NCBI GenBank assembly: GCA_965224745.1
Contig: CBDCZY010000010.1
Location: 558,001 to 622,000, forward strand
Direction of reading: 5' to 3'
Length of the DNA stretch: 64,000 bases
Origin: CBDCZY01 sp965224745
Lineage (GTDB): Bacteria; Pseudomonadota; Gammaproteobacteria; Methylococcales; Methylomonadaceae
In this document: positions 37,696 to 46,640 of the stretch, piece by piece
How positions within the stretch are numbered: the stretch's first letter is position 1
Layout: each line of letters starts with the position of its first letter
Position numbers and translations under genes: made by a program
The notes under the pieces: model-generated
The model's input: only the letters and a program-made list of their open reading frames with translations
What the model was told of the DNA's origin: nothing
Database searches by the model: none

Positions 37696-38568
37696 ATGAA
37701 TTCTACTCAATCTTCACAAACAACAATAAATTTTTTACCCTCCATGTTCCCCGAAAAATGGGCAAATGAATGGGGAGAGGACCAATATGGATTGTGGATG
37801 GCCTTGACCTTTAAAAATGTACGCCAGGTATTTCGCTGGATACTACCCGGGACTTTCTTAATGGGTTCACCCGATTCTGAAGCAGAGCGTTCAGATACAG
37901 AAATCCAGCATCAAGTGACACTGACTGAAGGTTATTGGTTAGCGGATACTGCATGCACGCAGGCTTTATGGCGAATGGTTATGGAAAAAAATCCCGCTCG
38001 ATTCAATAAGGACGAATACAATCCGGTGGTACAGGTTAGCTGGAACCATGTGCAGCTTTTTCTCACTCAATTGAACAGCCTGATTCCAGGATTGAATGCA
38101 CAGTTGCCGAGCGAAGCTCAATGGGAATACGCCTGTCGTGCAGGAACCGTCACCCCTTTTTCCTTTGGCGAAAATATCATGCCGGAGCAAGTGAATTATA
38201 ACGGTGAGCATCCCTATGCAGGAGGAAAACAAGGTTTAAATCGAAACAAAACGGTTCCGGTGAAATTTTTGCCTGCCAATCCTTGGGGTCTCTATGAAAT
38301 GCACGGCAATGTTTGGGAATGGTGTCATGATTGGTATGATTATTATTCGAAAGAAGCTGTGTACAATCCAACAGGCCCAGTAACAGGCATGAACCGTGTG
38401 TTGCGCGGTGGCTCCTGGCTCGACGGCGGCGGGTACACGCGTTCCGCCTACCGCTTCAGGCACGAGCCTGATCTCCGTAGCTACAGCATTGGCTTTCGTT
38501 TTGCCCCAGGTCAAGCTAAAAGCAGGGCGGTGGAACCTCAGATCGCAGCAGCGGAGCGCGCGCGTTAA
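37696..38568 (+). CDS. DGR target protein 2: stand-alone FGE-sulfatase (C-type lectin) fold
   Basis: 290 residues consisting almost only of the FGE/SUMF1 domain: WILPGTFLMGSPDSEAERSD, YWLADTACTQALWRMVMEKN, QLPSEAQWEYACRAGTVTPF, NPWGLYEMHGNVWEWCHDWY, MNRVLRGGSW and GFRFAPG. It is closely related to the C-terminus of target 1 but has no MoxR-partner region. Residues 233-272 are encoded by VR2. There is no signal peptide, so it is probably cytoplasmic and may act in trans with the TIR/MoxR operon. It follows the template repeat by 207 bases. Confidence 0.93.
   Translation: MNSTQSSQTTINFLPSMFPEKWANEWGEDQYGLWMALTFKNVRQVFRWILPGTFLMGSPDSEAERSDTEIQHQVTLTEGYWLADTACTQALWRMVMEKNPARFNKDEYNPVVQVSWNHVQLFLTQLNSLIPGLNAQLPSEAQWEYACRAGTVTPFSFGENIMPEQVNYNGEHPYAGGKQGLNRNKTVPVKFLPANPWGLYEMHGNVWEWCHDWYDYYSKEAVYNPTGPVTGMNRVLRGGSWLDGGGYTRSAYRFRHEPDLRSYSIGFRFAPGQAKSRAVEPQIAAAERAR
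38392..38509 (+). repeat. DGR variable repeat VR2
   Basis: 118 bp aligned without gaps to the template at 37371-37488, with 16 differences, again all at template adenines (ATC to CTC; AAC to GAC, GGC, TAC, TTC, CAC, AGC or CTC; AAG to GAG; AGG to GGG). The changes are mostly different from those in VR1, so the two repeats were diversified independently. Confidence 0.97.
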
Positions 38569-38642
38569 AGACGATAGCGGGGCGGCTTGAAAGCGTGGGA
38601 ATGTGAAGGGTTTCCAACCATCACTTTCATTAAACTCAACAA

Positions 38643-39201
38643 CCACCGGCTAAAGCCGGTGGGTTCGTATTAAGGACTGAAAGTCCGGATACGGGTCAAA
38701 GACCCGTTTAATCTTCTGTCCTGAAATTATCATCTGGATTCGGTTCAAAATGATGCTCCAAATAGGCTTTTATCATTTCTTCGGTTACTTGCCCCGCTGT
38801 GACACAAAAATAACCTCGCGCCCAAAAATGACGGCCCCAATAACGTTTCTTCAGTGTCGGGTTCTCTTCAAATAGCTTACTGGACGCCCGCCCCTTAATC
38901 CTCCTCATTAGCTCACTTGGCGCTATCGTCGGAGGTGCTGATACCAGCAAATGGACATGGTCTTTACTCACAACCCCTTTTAATATCTTCACTTCAAAGG
39001 CTTCACAGGTCTGCCTCACCAGTTCTCTGACACGTAGCGCAACATCCCCTCTTAATATCTGATAACGATATTTTGTAACCCATACAAAATGATACTCTAT
39101 GTTATAGACTGTGTGACTACCGTAACGATATTCCATCTTCCACCTCTTGATAAATTTGACTTATCAATGATAAAAGATAAATCTATTCGCCTAAAGGCGA
39201 A
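38643..39201 (-). mobile_element. IS200/IS605-family element, apparently intact
   Basis: Subterminal hairpins CCACCGGC-TAAA-GCCGGTGG (38643-38662) and TTCGCC-TAAA-GGCGAA (39186-39201) flank a single complete tnpA. The true cleavage sites lie slightly outside these hairpins. It sits about 75 bases beyond the end of the DGR target 2 gene. No tnpB is present. Confidence 0.75.
38708..39136 (-). CDS. tnpA: IS200/IS605-family transposase TnpA
   Basis: 142-residue single-strand transposase. It shows YNIEYHFVWVTKYRYQIL, the HUH site DHVHLLVSAPP, MRRIKGRASSKLFEENP, HFWARGYFCVTAGQVTEEM and the catalytic tyrosine in AYLEHHF. Full length for the family, with no disruption, unlike the copy at 5741/8575, from which it is clearly divergent (a different subgroup). 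Confidence 0.93.
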   Translation of the reverse strand: MEYRYGSHTVYNIEYHFVWVTKYRYQILRGDVALRVRELVRQTCEAFEVKILKGVVSKDHVHLLVSAPPTIAPSELMRRIKGRASSKLFEENPTLKKRYWGRHFWARGYFCVTAGQVTEEMIKAYLEHHFEPNPDDNFRTED

Positions 39202-39376
39202 GGTTTTAACCTTACGGAAGACTAATAAATGTCGGAAAACACTATACTATTTTACTCATTCGCCACATGGATTTATTTCCGTCAATAAACCTTTGGTAAG
39301 TTATCATGTTGGTTAGGAAAAAATAAGTTTCATCAATCTCAAAAGATCAAAATCAACCTAAATTATCTAAGGAAAG

Positions 39377-40072
39377 CTATCTGAATTTCGGTAACCTTAT
39401 CCTGAACGAGTTAGCCCCGCTGGCATTAGCGACAACCAGCCGCTGGAATTGAACCATTCCTTTGGCTTTTTTAAATTTGCCCGTTCCGCCGGTTACCGCC
39501 AAATTGAAGCGTTCACCACGTAATCCCCACACGATGTAGCCGTGAATCGTGAGAGTATCCTTTCCTGGAACGAGATAATCCATAGAGTTATTGAAATTCA
39601 ATGTGCCAGTGAATTCGAATACGATTCTTCCAGATAAGCCCTCTGCTTCTGTCAGATAGGAGGCTAAATCATTGGTAAAAAATGCTGACAGAGCTTTGTC
39701 TAATTCAGCGGTTACTACACGGGCTTGGAGAGTCACGTGACCTATTACTTTGTCTGGAAACTCAGGCACAAATTTACCGGGAATTGTTGAAGGTACAACA
39801 CCGCAGGCAATAAGGGGAGCACAATCCGATGCATGTAGTGTCCCTCCTGGGTAGAGGAGGGCGCGTCCTGAAAATATCGTTCCTTTGAACTGATTATTGG
39901 CAGCTTCAGGCGAAAACAAGAATATCGATTCGCTGCCAATACCCACCAAATCAATAATACGGTTTGAAGCGAAACCTGAAGGAGAAGCGAGTACATTGTT
40001 TGCGTTGATCAAAAGGCACATCAAGGCGCCTGTAGTTGCAATTAATATTTTTTGAATTTGTTTGATTGTCAT
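39377..40072 (-). CDS. Secreted protein, possible allene-oxide-cyclase/dirigent-like barrel
   Basis: 231 residues with a signal peptide (ILIATTGALMCLLINANNVLA). The C-terminal stretch GYIVWGLRGERFNLAVTGGT followed by GKFKKAKGMVQFQRLVV resembles the VTGGTGxFxxAxG motif of AOC/dirigent-type beta barrels. The rest is unassigned. It stands alone, minus strand. The 630 bases upstream (to 40703) contain no gene I can support. Function unknown. Confidence 0.65.
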   Translation of the reverse strand: MTIKQIQKILIATTGALMCLLINANNVLASPSGFASNRIIDLVGIGSESIFLFSPEAANNQFKGTIFSGRALLYPGGTLHASDCAPLIACGVVPSTIPGKFVPEFPDKVIGHVTLQARVVTAELDKALSAFFTNDLASYLTEAEGLSGRIVFEFTGTLNFNNSMDYLVPGKDTLTIHGYIVWGLRGERFNLAVTGGTGKFKKAKGMVQFQRLVVANASGANSFRIRLPKFR

Positions 40073-40703
40073 TTTTGAATCTCCAAGTGATAACTAAATT
40101 AGACTCTTCCTTGCTGTCTCCTGGTTGATTAAGAGATAGTGAAGAGTTTACAGTCTACTTTTCAAATTCGGAGATCTCTGTAAATTTATTCACATTCATT
40201 CTGTTAAAAAATTCTCATACTGGATTAGTCCGTTTTCAGTCTAAACCATTACAAATAGGTCGCAGGAATAGACACGACACCTTTTGAAGGGACAGTGAAG
40301 GGATTATGATTTTCATTTATTTCAAGTTTCACAGTAAGAAGCGAACGGCGAATTAGATCATGCGGTACTTGTTCATCTTTTCGTTTAAATTCGCTTGGGA
40401 ATTTGTGTTTATGTATGAGAAATGTGAATGAAACTGTTCAAAAATAATGCTTTTTCTTTTGCTAAGGAAAGTCCGAAATATTCTGTCGAATATTTTAGTC
40501 CCCAGCATGGGTTGCTTAAAAATAACGTGCTGATACTGTTTAAAAGTATTGTATCAACTATTGATCCCTTGTATTCTTATAGCTGATTATTGCTGGTTTT
40601 TTTCTGCTTGTGATAGCATCTAGCACATAGGGTTAAGTAGCTTAAAATCAATATTTTTCCATAAAAAATTTCACAGACTAATATTAAATTAAGGGAAATT
40701 ATC

Positions 40704-41552
40704 ATGATACTACGAACAAAAATCACGGCTATTGCAAGCCTAATGGTGCTGACTTCAATCGCTAATGCGGGTTCAGATGAAAATAATTTTGGACTCACTG
40801 GTGGAGATCTATATACATTATTAAGTGTTGGCACCCCATACTCTAGTCACTTTGGTGGTTATTTACAGCTAGGGAGTGATGCAACAATCTATGGCAATAT
40901 TGGTAGTCGAGCTAATTATCAACTTGGGTCAAGTGTACAAATACATGGCAATGTAGCTGGCGGTACTTTGGTTAGTAGTTCACCGTCTGCCATGGTACAT
41001 GGTGCAACTAGTCAAGAAACAGATGATTATTGGAGCCAACTATATGACAGCTTGTATAATGCATCAAGTGTGGCCGCCTCTTATTCAGGTACTAATTTAG
41101 GATTAATTAATAGCAGTCAAACCTTTTATGCTTCTTCTAAAGGAACATCTGTATTTAATATACACGGATCAATTACTCTTGGTGGAAATGACAGCATTAC
41201 ACTCAATGGCGACGCTGATGATACCTTTATAATCAATGTGTCTGGGAGCCTCACATTAGGCTCAGGTACAGCTATCCTATTAGATGGCGTTGCAGCTGAC
41301 CAAGTATTATTTAATTTTACAGGAGGGGGCTTTACTGAGGTTGCAACTATTGGTGCAGCAATATTAAGTGGAACCTATCTTGCGCCTGATATGTATTGGC
41401 AAATTGGTGATGGCGCCATTATGGATGCAACAAATATATGGGCATCTGGGATCCAAGGAAATATTCAAACTATATACGGTACACACATTTCTGCCGATCT
41501 TGTTGCTCAAATACCGCTATCTGAAGCATTCCTCATGTTTGGAGATAAGTAG
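40704..41552 (+). CDS. Secreted beta-helix-like protein resembling ice-binding (DUF3494) domains
   Basis: 282 residues with a signal peptide (KITAIASLMVLTSIANA). The body has repeated glycine- and serine-rich short strands (GSSVQIHGNVAGGTLVSSSP; FNIHGSITLGGNDSITLNGD; DDTFIINVSGSLTLGSGTAI; APDMYWQIGDGAIMDATNIW). The last segments recall the FxIGSxLTxxxG...NVFWQVGSSAT pattern of DUF3494 ice-binding proteins, which often act as adhesins. The resemblance is moderate. A hairpin follows the stop. Confidence 0.6.
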   Translation: MILRTKITAIASLMVLTSIANAGSDENNFGLTGGDLYTLLSVGTPYSSHFGGYLQLGSDATIYGNIGSRANYQLGSSVQIHGNVAGGTLVSSSPSAMVHGATSQETDDYWSQLYDSLYNASSVAASYSGTNLGLINSSQTFYASSKGTSVFNIHGSITLGGNDSITLNGDADDTFIINVSGSLTLGSGTAILLDGVAADQVLFNFTGGGFTEVATIGAAILSGTYLAPDMYWQIGDGAIMDATNIWASGIQGNIQTIYGTHISADLVAQIPLSEAFLMFGDK

Positions 41553-41564
41553 AGGATAGAAGAA

Positions 41565-41585
41565 GAGCACGGCGGAACCGTGCTC
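41565..41585 (+). terminator. Hairpin after the beta-helix protein gene
   Basis: GAGCACGG-CGGAA-CCGTGCTC is a perfect 8-bp stem starting 12 bases after the stop codon. There is no T-run after it, so termination is plausible but not certain. Confidence 0.55.
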
Positions 41586-41723
41586 TATCAAAACATGTTA
41601 TAGAACAATACACTACTATATTTAATACTGGACAAAGCCTCTGTTTCAAAGTAGAGGTCAACCTGACCCCGATTATTTGACCCCGATTATTCCTAGAGAT
41701 TTTAAGTTATAGGGAAAAATAGA

Positions 41724-42254
41724 ATGAAATGTAAGTATATATACTTGATTTTTTTAATGTCTACCAATATTTTGGCTGAGGTTTTTCCAAATTTTGATAC
41801 TTCAACAAATGTCGTGACAATTCCTAAAGTTAGGGTAGATAACACCAAAGATAAAACTTACCGTGATGTAGAATTATTATTGAGAAAAGAAGGAACGTGG
41901 ACAATTCTTGCTATTAACAAACAGGAAGCAGTAGATTTAACTGGAAATTGGAAAGGTATCCTGGGAGATCCCGGTGTTTTCGTGCCGGGTCATACTCAAA
42001 TAATGGGATTTTCATTGAAACAGAAAGGAAGCAAACTAACAGGGGTGGCATCCTTCGGCGTTCGTTGTTCATTCGATTCTTGTACTAATGGGATAATTAA
42101 TGGCGCTGTTACTGGTACTGTTGATGGTAATAATATTACTTTAGAAGTCGTATCTTCTGATTCTGATAGAGTAGTAAACCTTGATGGAATTATTTCAAGT
42201 GATTACCGTAAATTAGGCTATGGTAGTGAATGGGTTCTAAATTTACAGGATTAA
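41724..42254 (+). CDS. Hypothetical secreted protein
   Basis: 176 residues with a probable short signal peptide (KYIYLIFLMSTNILA). The mature part has an N-terminal segment (STNVVTIPKVRVDNTKDKTY) followed by a lipocalin/calycin-like stretch (DLTGNWKGILGDPGVFVPGH...FSLKQKGSKLTGVASFG...GAVTGTVDGNNITLEVVSS). No family recognised. Upstream, at 41665-41690, GACCCCGATTATT occurs twice in a short REP-like patch. The downstream gap to 42466 shows nothing. Confidence 0.6.
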   Translation: MKCKYIYLIFLMSTNILAEVFPNFDTSTNVVTIPKVRVDNTKDKTYRDVELLLRKEGTWTILAINKQEAVDLTGNWKGILGDPGVFVPGHTQIMGFSLKQKGSKLTGVASFGVRCSFDSCTNGIINGAVTGTVDGNNITLEVVSSDSDRVVNLDGIISSDYRKLGYGSEWVLNLQD

Positions 42255-42466
42255 TGCGAATACAGTTTTATTTGATGTAAGGTGCTCTGACGAAATAAAG
42301 TCAACAACCTTGGGGATATTACTTTGTTTTGTAGACACAGTGAAAACCTGAATAGGGTTTTATAAGGATATCTAGAACCATGGCATCAAGCCAAGTTGTG
42401 TACTACTTTTCGTTATGTTTAACAACTCGGTCCTAATGATTGGGAGTCCATATTATTTTGTGTCAA

Positions 42467-43867
42467 TCAGGGCAAAGCATTAGCGATCTTAATGAGCGCT
42501 TCAAAAAATTTTTGTGCTACTTCTTCGCTTTCACCTTGATTTAGCGATAATACGATGGTTTGCTGTTTGGTTGGGATATATGCTGCAACGGTCAGAAAGC
42601 CAGGGGTGTTGCCGTTATGGTAGTAGACGGTTCCAATCTTTGGTGATAGGTCGGCCTTTTTAATGCCCAGTCCAAAATTGTGCTGATTAAATTCCAGCAT
42701 GGTGTTCAACGTTTCTTTTTTTTGAAAAAGTCGGCCTAAAAATAATTGGTTAATGAAACGTCTAAGGTCTTCAGTATCGCTAACGATTGCTCCGGCTGTC
42801 CAGGTTAAGCTGGGTGAAAAATCAGTCGTAGGAACATCATTGCGGTAGCCTGTCGCTATATTTGGAGTTAACGTGTCATCATATTCGAAAAGCGTATGCG
42901 TTAAATTGAGTGGTGTAAAAATACGTTCTTGTAATGTTTTTGCAATAGGTTGTTGCAGAATACTTTCTAAAATCAGTCCTAGTAATAAATAGTTGGTGTT
43001 TGAGTAATGACCTTGACCTGGCGTACCAGGGATAAAATAGGGTTCTTGTTTATAGACATACGCTAGAATTTCTTCCGGTTGCCAAATGCGCTGAAGATCA
43101 TTTTGCACATCCATTAGCAACTTATCATCTCGAGCGTAATCGAATATGCCGCTTTCGTGACGAAGTAGTTGCCGAAGCGTGATTTTATCACCGTAAGAGA
43201 TGCTATCGATACGAGCAATATTATCGACAATTTTTGCTGGTAAGTATTGGTCAATGGTGTTTTCCAGGTTGAGCTGGTTTTCTTCCATCAACTGCAGCAC
43301 TAAAGTGGCGATAAAGATTTTGGTAGTACTTCCAATACGGAATTGATGATTGGGACGCATAGGAATGGATTGTTGTAAATCCGCAAAACCCGCGGCTTTT
43401 TTCCAAACAGCGCCATCAGGCAGCGCGACCAACGCGATAGCACCAGGGATATCGGTGTCGATGGAGAGTTCATTGAGTATGCTGTTTAACTTTAATTCAG
43501 TTGCGTCTGTAACCTTATGAGCTAAATCAAGAGTAACGACGTTAGAGTAGGGGCTTTCTCCATCAGTGTTATAAGCGGTGATCGCCGCATAAAAAGCGTC
43601 ACCCGAATTAAGTGCGAGATCCAAACTGTTGGCTAAAGGTAAATTAATGGCTTGAATCGGCGTAGCAGCTGGATAAGGCGCATAGTACAAACGATAACCG
43701 GTGACACCCGTAACAGTTGGCCATGAAAGGCTAATGTCTACTTGCTGCTGTTCTAGCGAGAGAGTTAGCGATTTCGGTGCCGCTGCCGGGGTTGCGCGAA
43801 TGGAAATGCTAAGCCACAAAGCATAAACAAGGGTTTTAATGATTCGTTTTGTCATTGTCGTATACAA
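42467..43867 (-). CDS. Serine beta-lactamase-like hydrolase with N-terminal fibronectin-III domain
   Basis: 466 residues. A signal peptide is followed by a fibronectin type III domain (about 30-115: SLSWPTVTGVTGYRLYYAPY...FYAAITAYNTDGESPYSN). A class C beta-lactamase/DD-peptidase fold (about 125-460) follows: SxxK motif GSTTKIF, YxN motif YSNTN, third motif HNGNTPGF. Such proteins are esterases or peptidases in the envelope; the substrate is not predictable. Monocistronic. The 378 bases upstream (43868-44245) hold no recognisable gene. Confidence 0.85.
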   Translation of the reverse strand: MYTTMTKRIIKTLVYALWLSISIRATPAAAPKSLTLSLEQQQVDISLSWPTVTGVTGYRLYYAPYPAATPIQAINLPLANSLDLALNSGDAFYAAITAYNTDGESPYSNVVTLDLAHKVTDATELKLNSILNELSIDTDIPGAIALVALPDGAVWKKAAGFADLQQSIPMRPNHQFRIGSTTKIFIATLVLQLMEENQLNLENTIDQYLPAKIVDNIARIDSISYGDKITLRQLLRHESGIFDYARDDKLLMDVQNDLQRIWQPEEILAYVYKQEPYFIPGTPGQGHYSNTNYLLLGLILESILQQPIAKTLQERIFTPLNLTHTLFEYDDTLTPNIATGYRNDVPTTDFSPSLTWTAGAIVSDTEDLRRFINQLFLGRLFQKKETLNTMLEFNQHNFGLGIKKADLSPKIGTVYYHNGNTPGFLTVAAYIPTKQQTIVLSLNQGESEEVAQKFFEALIKIANALP

Positions 43868-44245
43868 AGCAAAGTCTATTGAGTGACTGGTTTAATGTTG
43901 AGGGTGCCATTAGTGAGTTTCGTGATTTCTGTAATTCTCAAAGATCAGGGCTCGTGAACTTAAGCAATGATGTTAAATTTTTGAGGCACCTATTAAGCGG
44001 ACTATTTTTTATAGAAAAGATTCACCTCTTTGCTTTTTAAGTGTAATAAAAGCCAAATTTTTGCCAAATGATCCAATGTGGTGCGGTTTTTTTGGGAAAC
44101 GCACCGACATGGAACATTATTCTAACCTAATTTATTAAAATAATGTTGTTATCTATTGATATATATAGTAAAGTTTCAATTGGCTTTTTTGTTGCTGTGG
44201 CGACATTATGGTTTTAATTATTAATTCAGAACTTACAGGTGAAAT

Positions 44246-45400
44246 ATGTTAATCGAAAAAAAGAAATCTATAGGTCAGGTTTTGATGCTGAGTGGAGGCA
44301 TGATGCTCGCTTCAGCGACAAATGCTGAGGGATTGGTAACGGATAAGCTGAATGAGGCTATGGAAGGTACAGGGTTATACGTTGACGGTTGGGTTTCAAT
44401 AGGGGGTGCTTATAACCCTGATGAGCCGGCAGATAAGTTTAACGGGCCAGTCACGTTTAATGACCGTGCCAATGAATTCAATATGCATCAACTCTATGGT
44501 GTTTTTGGGCGAGATGTAAATACAGAAGGCGATTCCTGGGATATTGGTTTTCGTTTTGATGTGATTTATGGTACCGATGCAAGATTTACTACTCAGGCTA
44601 ATTATGATGATAATCTTGTTACAGATGGAGCTTCTCGATTTTACAAGCTCGCTTTCCCACAAGCTTATGTGGACATCTTTGCCCCGATCGGCAATGGTTT
44701 AACGGCTACAATTGGCCATTTTTACACCATCATCGGCAATGAAGTGGTCACCGCTCCTGATAACTTTTTCTTCTCGCATGCCTATACCATGCAATACGGA
44801 GAACCATTCACCCATACGGGTATCTTATTAAAGTATCCCTTAAACGACAATGTCGGGTTGACAGGAGGTGTTGTAAGCGGTTGGGATTCTTTCTTTCAAG
44901 AACCAGCCAATTTTTTGGGAGGCATTAACTTTGCTTCTGACGATGAAAGCACTTCTTTAGCGTTATCCATTACAACTGGCGAAGCAGGCCGTTTTGACAG
45001 GCATAGCAATAGAACCATGTATAGCGTTGTTTTTAACAATGACTTTACCGAAAACCTTCACTATACCTTTCACCATGATTTTGGTATTCAAGAAAATGGC
45101 GCTGGAGAAGGTAAGGACGCCAACTGGTACGGCGTTAACCAATATTTAGTATACGACCTTGCCGATACGTTAAGTGTGGGAATACGAGGTGAGTGGTTTA
45201 GAGATGAAGATGGTACTAGAGTCACTGATTTCAGTAACAGTTATTTTGCTGTTACCGGCGGTATTAACTGGTCTCCGGTTCCATGGCTTACCGTTAGGCC
45301 TGAAGTTAGGTACGATATGGCAACGTCTAATGATGTGTACGAAACAAATCAGGATGACGACCAGTTTACTGTTTCTGCCGATATGATCGTTCATTTCTAA
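44246..45400 (+). CDS. Outer-membrane beta-barrel porin (BBP2/OmpL-like)
   Basis: 384 residues with a signal peptide (MLSGGMMLASATNA). The mature protein opens GLYVDGWVSIGGAYNPD and consists of alternating aromatic strands (NMHQLYGVFGRDVNTEGDSW, FPQAYVDIFAPIGNGLTATI, NDFTENLHYTFHHDFGIQEN), ending with the aromatic terminal strand FTVSADMIVHF, all typical of the putative beta-barrel porin-2 family. Solute unknown. A terminator follows. Confidence 0.85.
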   Translation: MLIEKKKSIGQVLMLSGGMMLASATNAEGLVTDKLNEAMEGTGLYVDGWVSIGGAYNPDEPADKFNGPVTFNDRANEFNMHQLYGVFGRDVNTEGDSWDIGFRFDVIYGTDARFTTQANYDDNLVTDGASRFYKLAFPQAYVDIFAPIGNGLTATIGHFYTIIGNEVVTAPDNFFFSHAYTMQYGEPFTHTGILLKYPLNDNVGLTGGVVSGWDSFFQEPANFLGGINFASDDESTSLALSITTGEAGRFDRHSNRTMYSVVFNNDFTENLHYTFHHDFGIQENGAGEGKDANWYGVNQYLVYDLADTLSVGIRGEWFRDEDGTRVTDFSNSYFAVTGGINWSPVPWLTVRPEVRYDMATSNDVYETNQDDDQFTVSADMIVHF

Positions 45401-45461
45401 CAAAAATAGTTTAATTGCGAAATAATGCGATTTTTTTGGTGAGTCGTGTGTTGTTCTATAG

Positions 45462-45525
45462 CAGGGCAAATCTGCATCGAAACAGATAAGCTTTTATTCG
45501 GTGGTAGATTTGTCCTGATTTTTTT
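45462..45525. terminator. Terminator between convergent genes
   Basis: CAGGGCAAATCT (45462-45473) pairs with AGATTTGTCCTG (45506-45517, one G-T pair) and is followed by ATTTTTTT. It lies between the plus-strand porin and the minus-strand membrane-protein gene and can serve at least the former. Confidence 0.75.
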
Positions 45526-45543
45526 AATATCTCCCTGCCTTGA

Positions 45544-46044
45544 TTAATTGTTTTCCATCTTAATCAAATATCTTGCTCTAAATAATGAAAAAGTAACGAC
45601 AATGACCAACAACGCCAGCGTCGTTTCTAAGACCAAAAAAGAGCCAATCTTAAAATAAGCAAAATTAGGATGGACAAAGCGAACCAACCATCCTCCCGCT
45701 TCATCTGCTATAGCGGATAAAAACGTCAAACTGCTCAACCAAATTTTTACCCTGGGTGATAACTCGGTCATCAGCATCAAGTGAGCCAGCGTTAACACCA
45801 GCATTCCCATGGCGAATAAATGAAAATGGCTGACTTCCAGCATGCCTTGATAACTCCTGGGTTGGGTAAATTGTTGTTCGGAACCAAGGTAGTACTCAAC
45901 GACTGAGCTGGCTGTTAAATCCATTTTGTGGAAATACATTAAACCGTTACTGACCCACAGTAGTGCGATATAGCCAATAAACATCAGAATCACGGTGTTC
46001 AATAATGCTTTTCGGTTTTGTTCTCCTGTGACGAAATAACGCAT
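45544..46044 (-). CDS. Membrane protein of the iron-linked FMN operon
   Basis: 166 residues with four to five predicted membrane segments (VILMFIGYIALLWVSNGLMY; LFAMGMLVLTLAHLMLM; IWLSSLTFLSAIADEAGGWL; FLVLETTLALLVIVVTFSLF). Paired histidines in HFHLFAMGMLVLTLAH could bind heme b, but this is speculative. The start overlaps the stop of the FMN-binding gene (TGATG), so it is co-translated with it. It is likely the membrane partner in an electron-transfer or iron-reduction role. No named family recognised. Confidence 0.72.
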   Translation of the reverse strand: MRYFVTGEQNRKALLNTVILMFIGYIALLWVSNGLMYFHKMDLTASSVVEYYLGSEQQFTQPRSYQGMLEVSHFHLFAMGMLVLTLAHLMLMTELSPRVKIWLSSLTFLSAIADEAGGWLVRFVHPNFAYFKIGSFLVLETTLALLVIVVTFSLFRARYLIKMENN

Positions 46045-46577
46045 CAGTTTGAACTATTTTCTATGGCGATTTGAAAGGTAGCGACCACTTTTCTGGCGCT
46101 TTTAATAGCAGCTCTGGAACTTAACGTAGCACCTGTAATGGCTTGCACGCCAGTATTAAAATCGAGCTGAGCTATGGTTTTATTCAGTAGCTGTTTAAAC
46201 CAATTTGCGGGAGGTTGATACTCCGGAGGCTCATGGAACGCTAACATTTCGATTTGTCTCAGCTTCCCCTCTGGGCTTAACACAATGAGGATTGTTTCTG
46301 GTTTTGTTCTGACAATGTGGCTTTCTATTGCCGCATAGCCAAGGATCTTGTCGTTGACTCTACCCACATAAAAAGTAAACATGGCCGAGTCAACTTTGAC
46401 CCGTGCTAATTTTTGGATCGAGCTAATTTGCTCTTTGGACAAAAAAATAGGCATCATTTTTACCGTTGCAGACTCGCCAAATGCCAGTTCCATCGCTTCT
46501 TGTTTACTGTAGTAAATGCCCGCAAAGCAGGGTGATGTAAACAAAAAAATGCCAAAAATAATCGCCAGTTTTTTCAT
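46044..46577 (-). CDS. Secreted FMN-binding (RnfG/NqrC-like) domain protein
   Basis: About 177 residues from ATG 46577, preferred over an upstream in-frame TTG because it begins a clean signal peptide (KKLAIIFGIFLFTSPCFA). The FMN-binding domain is evident from TGVQAITGATLSSRAAIKSA, where the Thr of TGATLS is the expected covalent flavinylation site by an ApbE-type flavin transferase. FYVGRVNDKILGYAAIESHI is the preceding core. It acts outside the cytoplasmic membrane in electron transfer. Placed between a Fur-controlled porin and a membrane protein. Confidence 0.82.
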   Translation of the reverse strand: MKKLAIIFGIFLFTSPCFAGIYYSKQEAMELAFGESATVKMMPIFLSKEQISSIQKLARVKVDSAMFTFYVGRVNDKILGYAAIESHIVRTKPETILIVLSPEGKLRQIEMLAFHEPPEYQPPANWFKQLLNKTIAQLDFNTGVQAITGATLSSRAAIKSARKVVATFQIAIENSSN

Positions 46578-46640
46578 TATGCGGGATAAATAACAATAAG
46601 AATATTCGATCAACGTTAGCTCACTTTAATCAGTGAGGTG

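Noticed and set aside
41640..41700. Repeated GACCCCGATTATT as a CRISPR or tandem array
   Set aside because: Only two adjacent copies with no regular spacers; more like REP debris. No CRISPR array was seen anywhere in the window.
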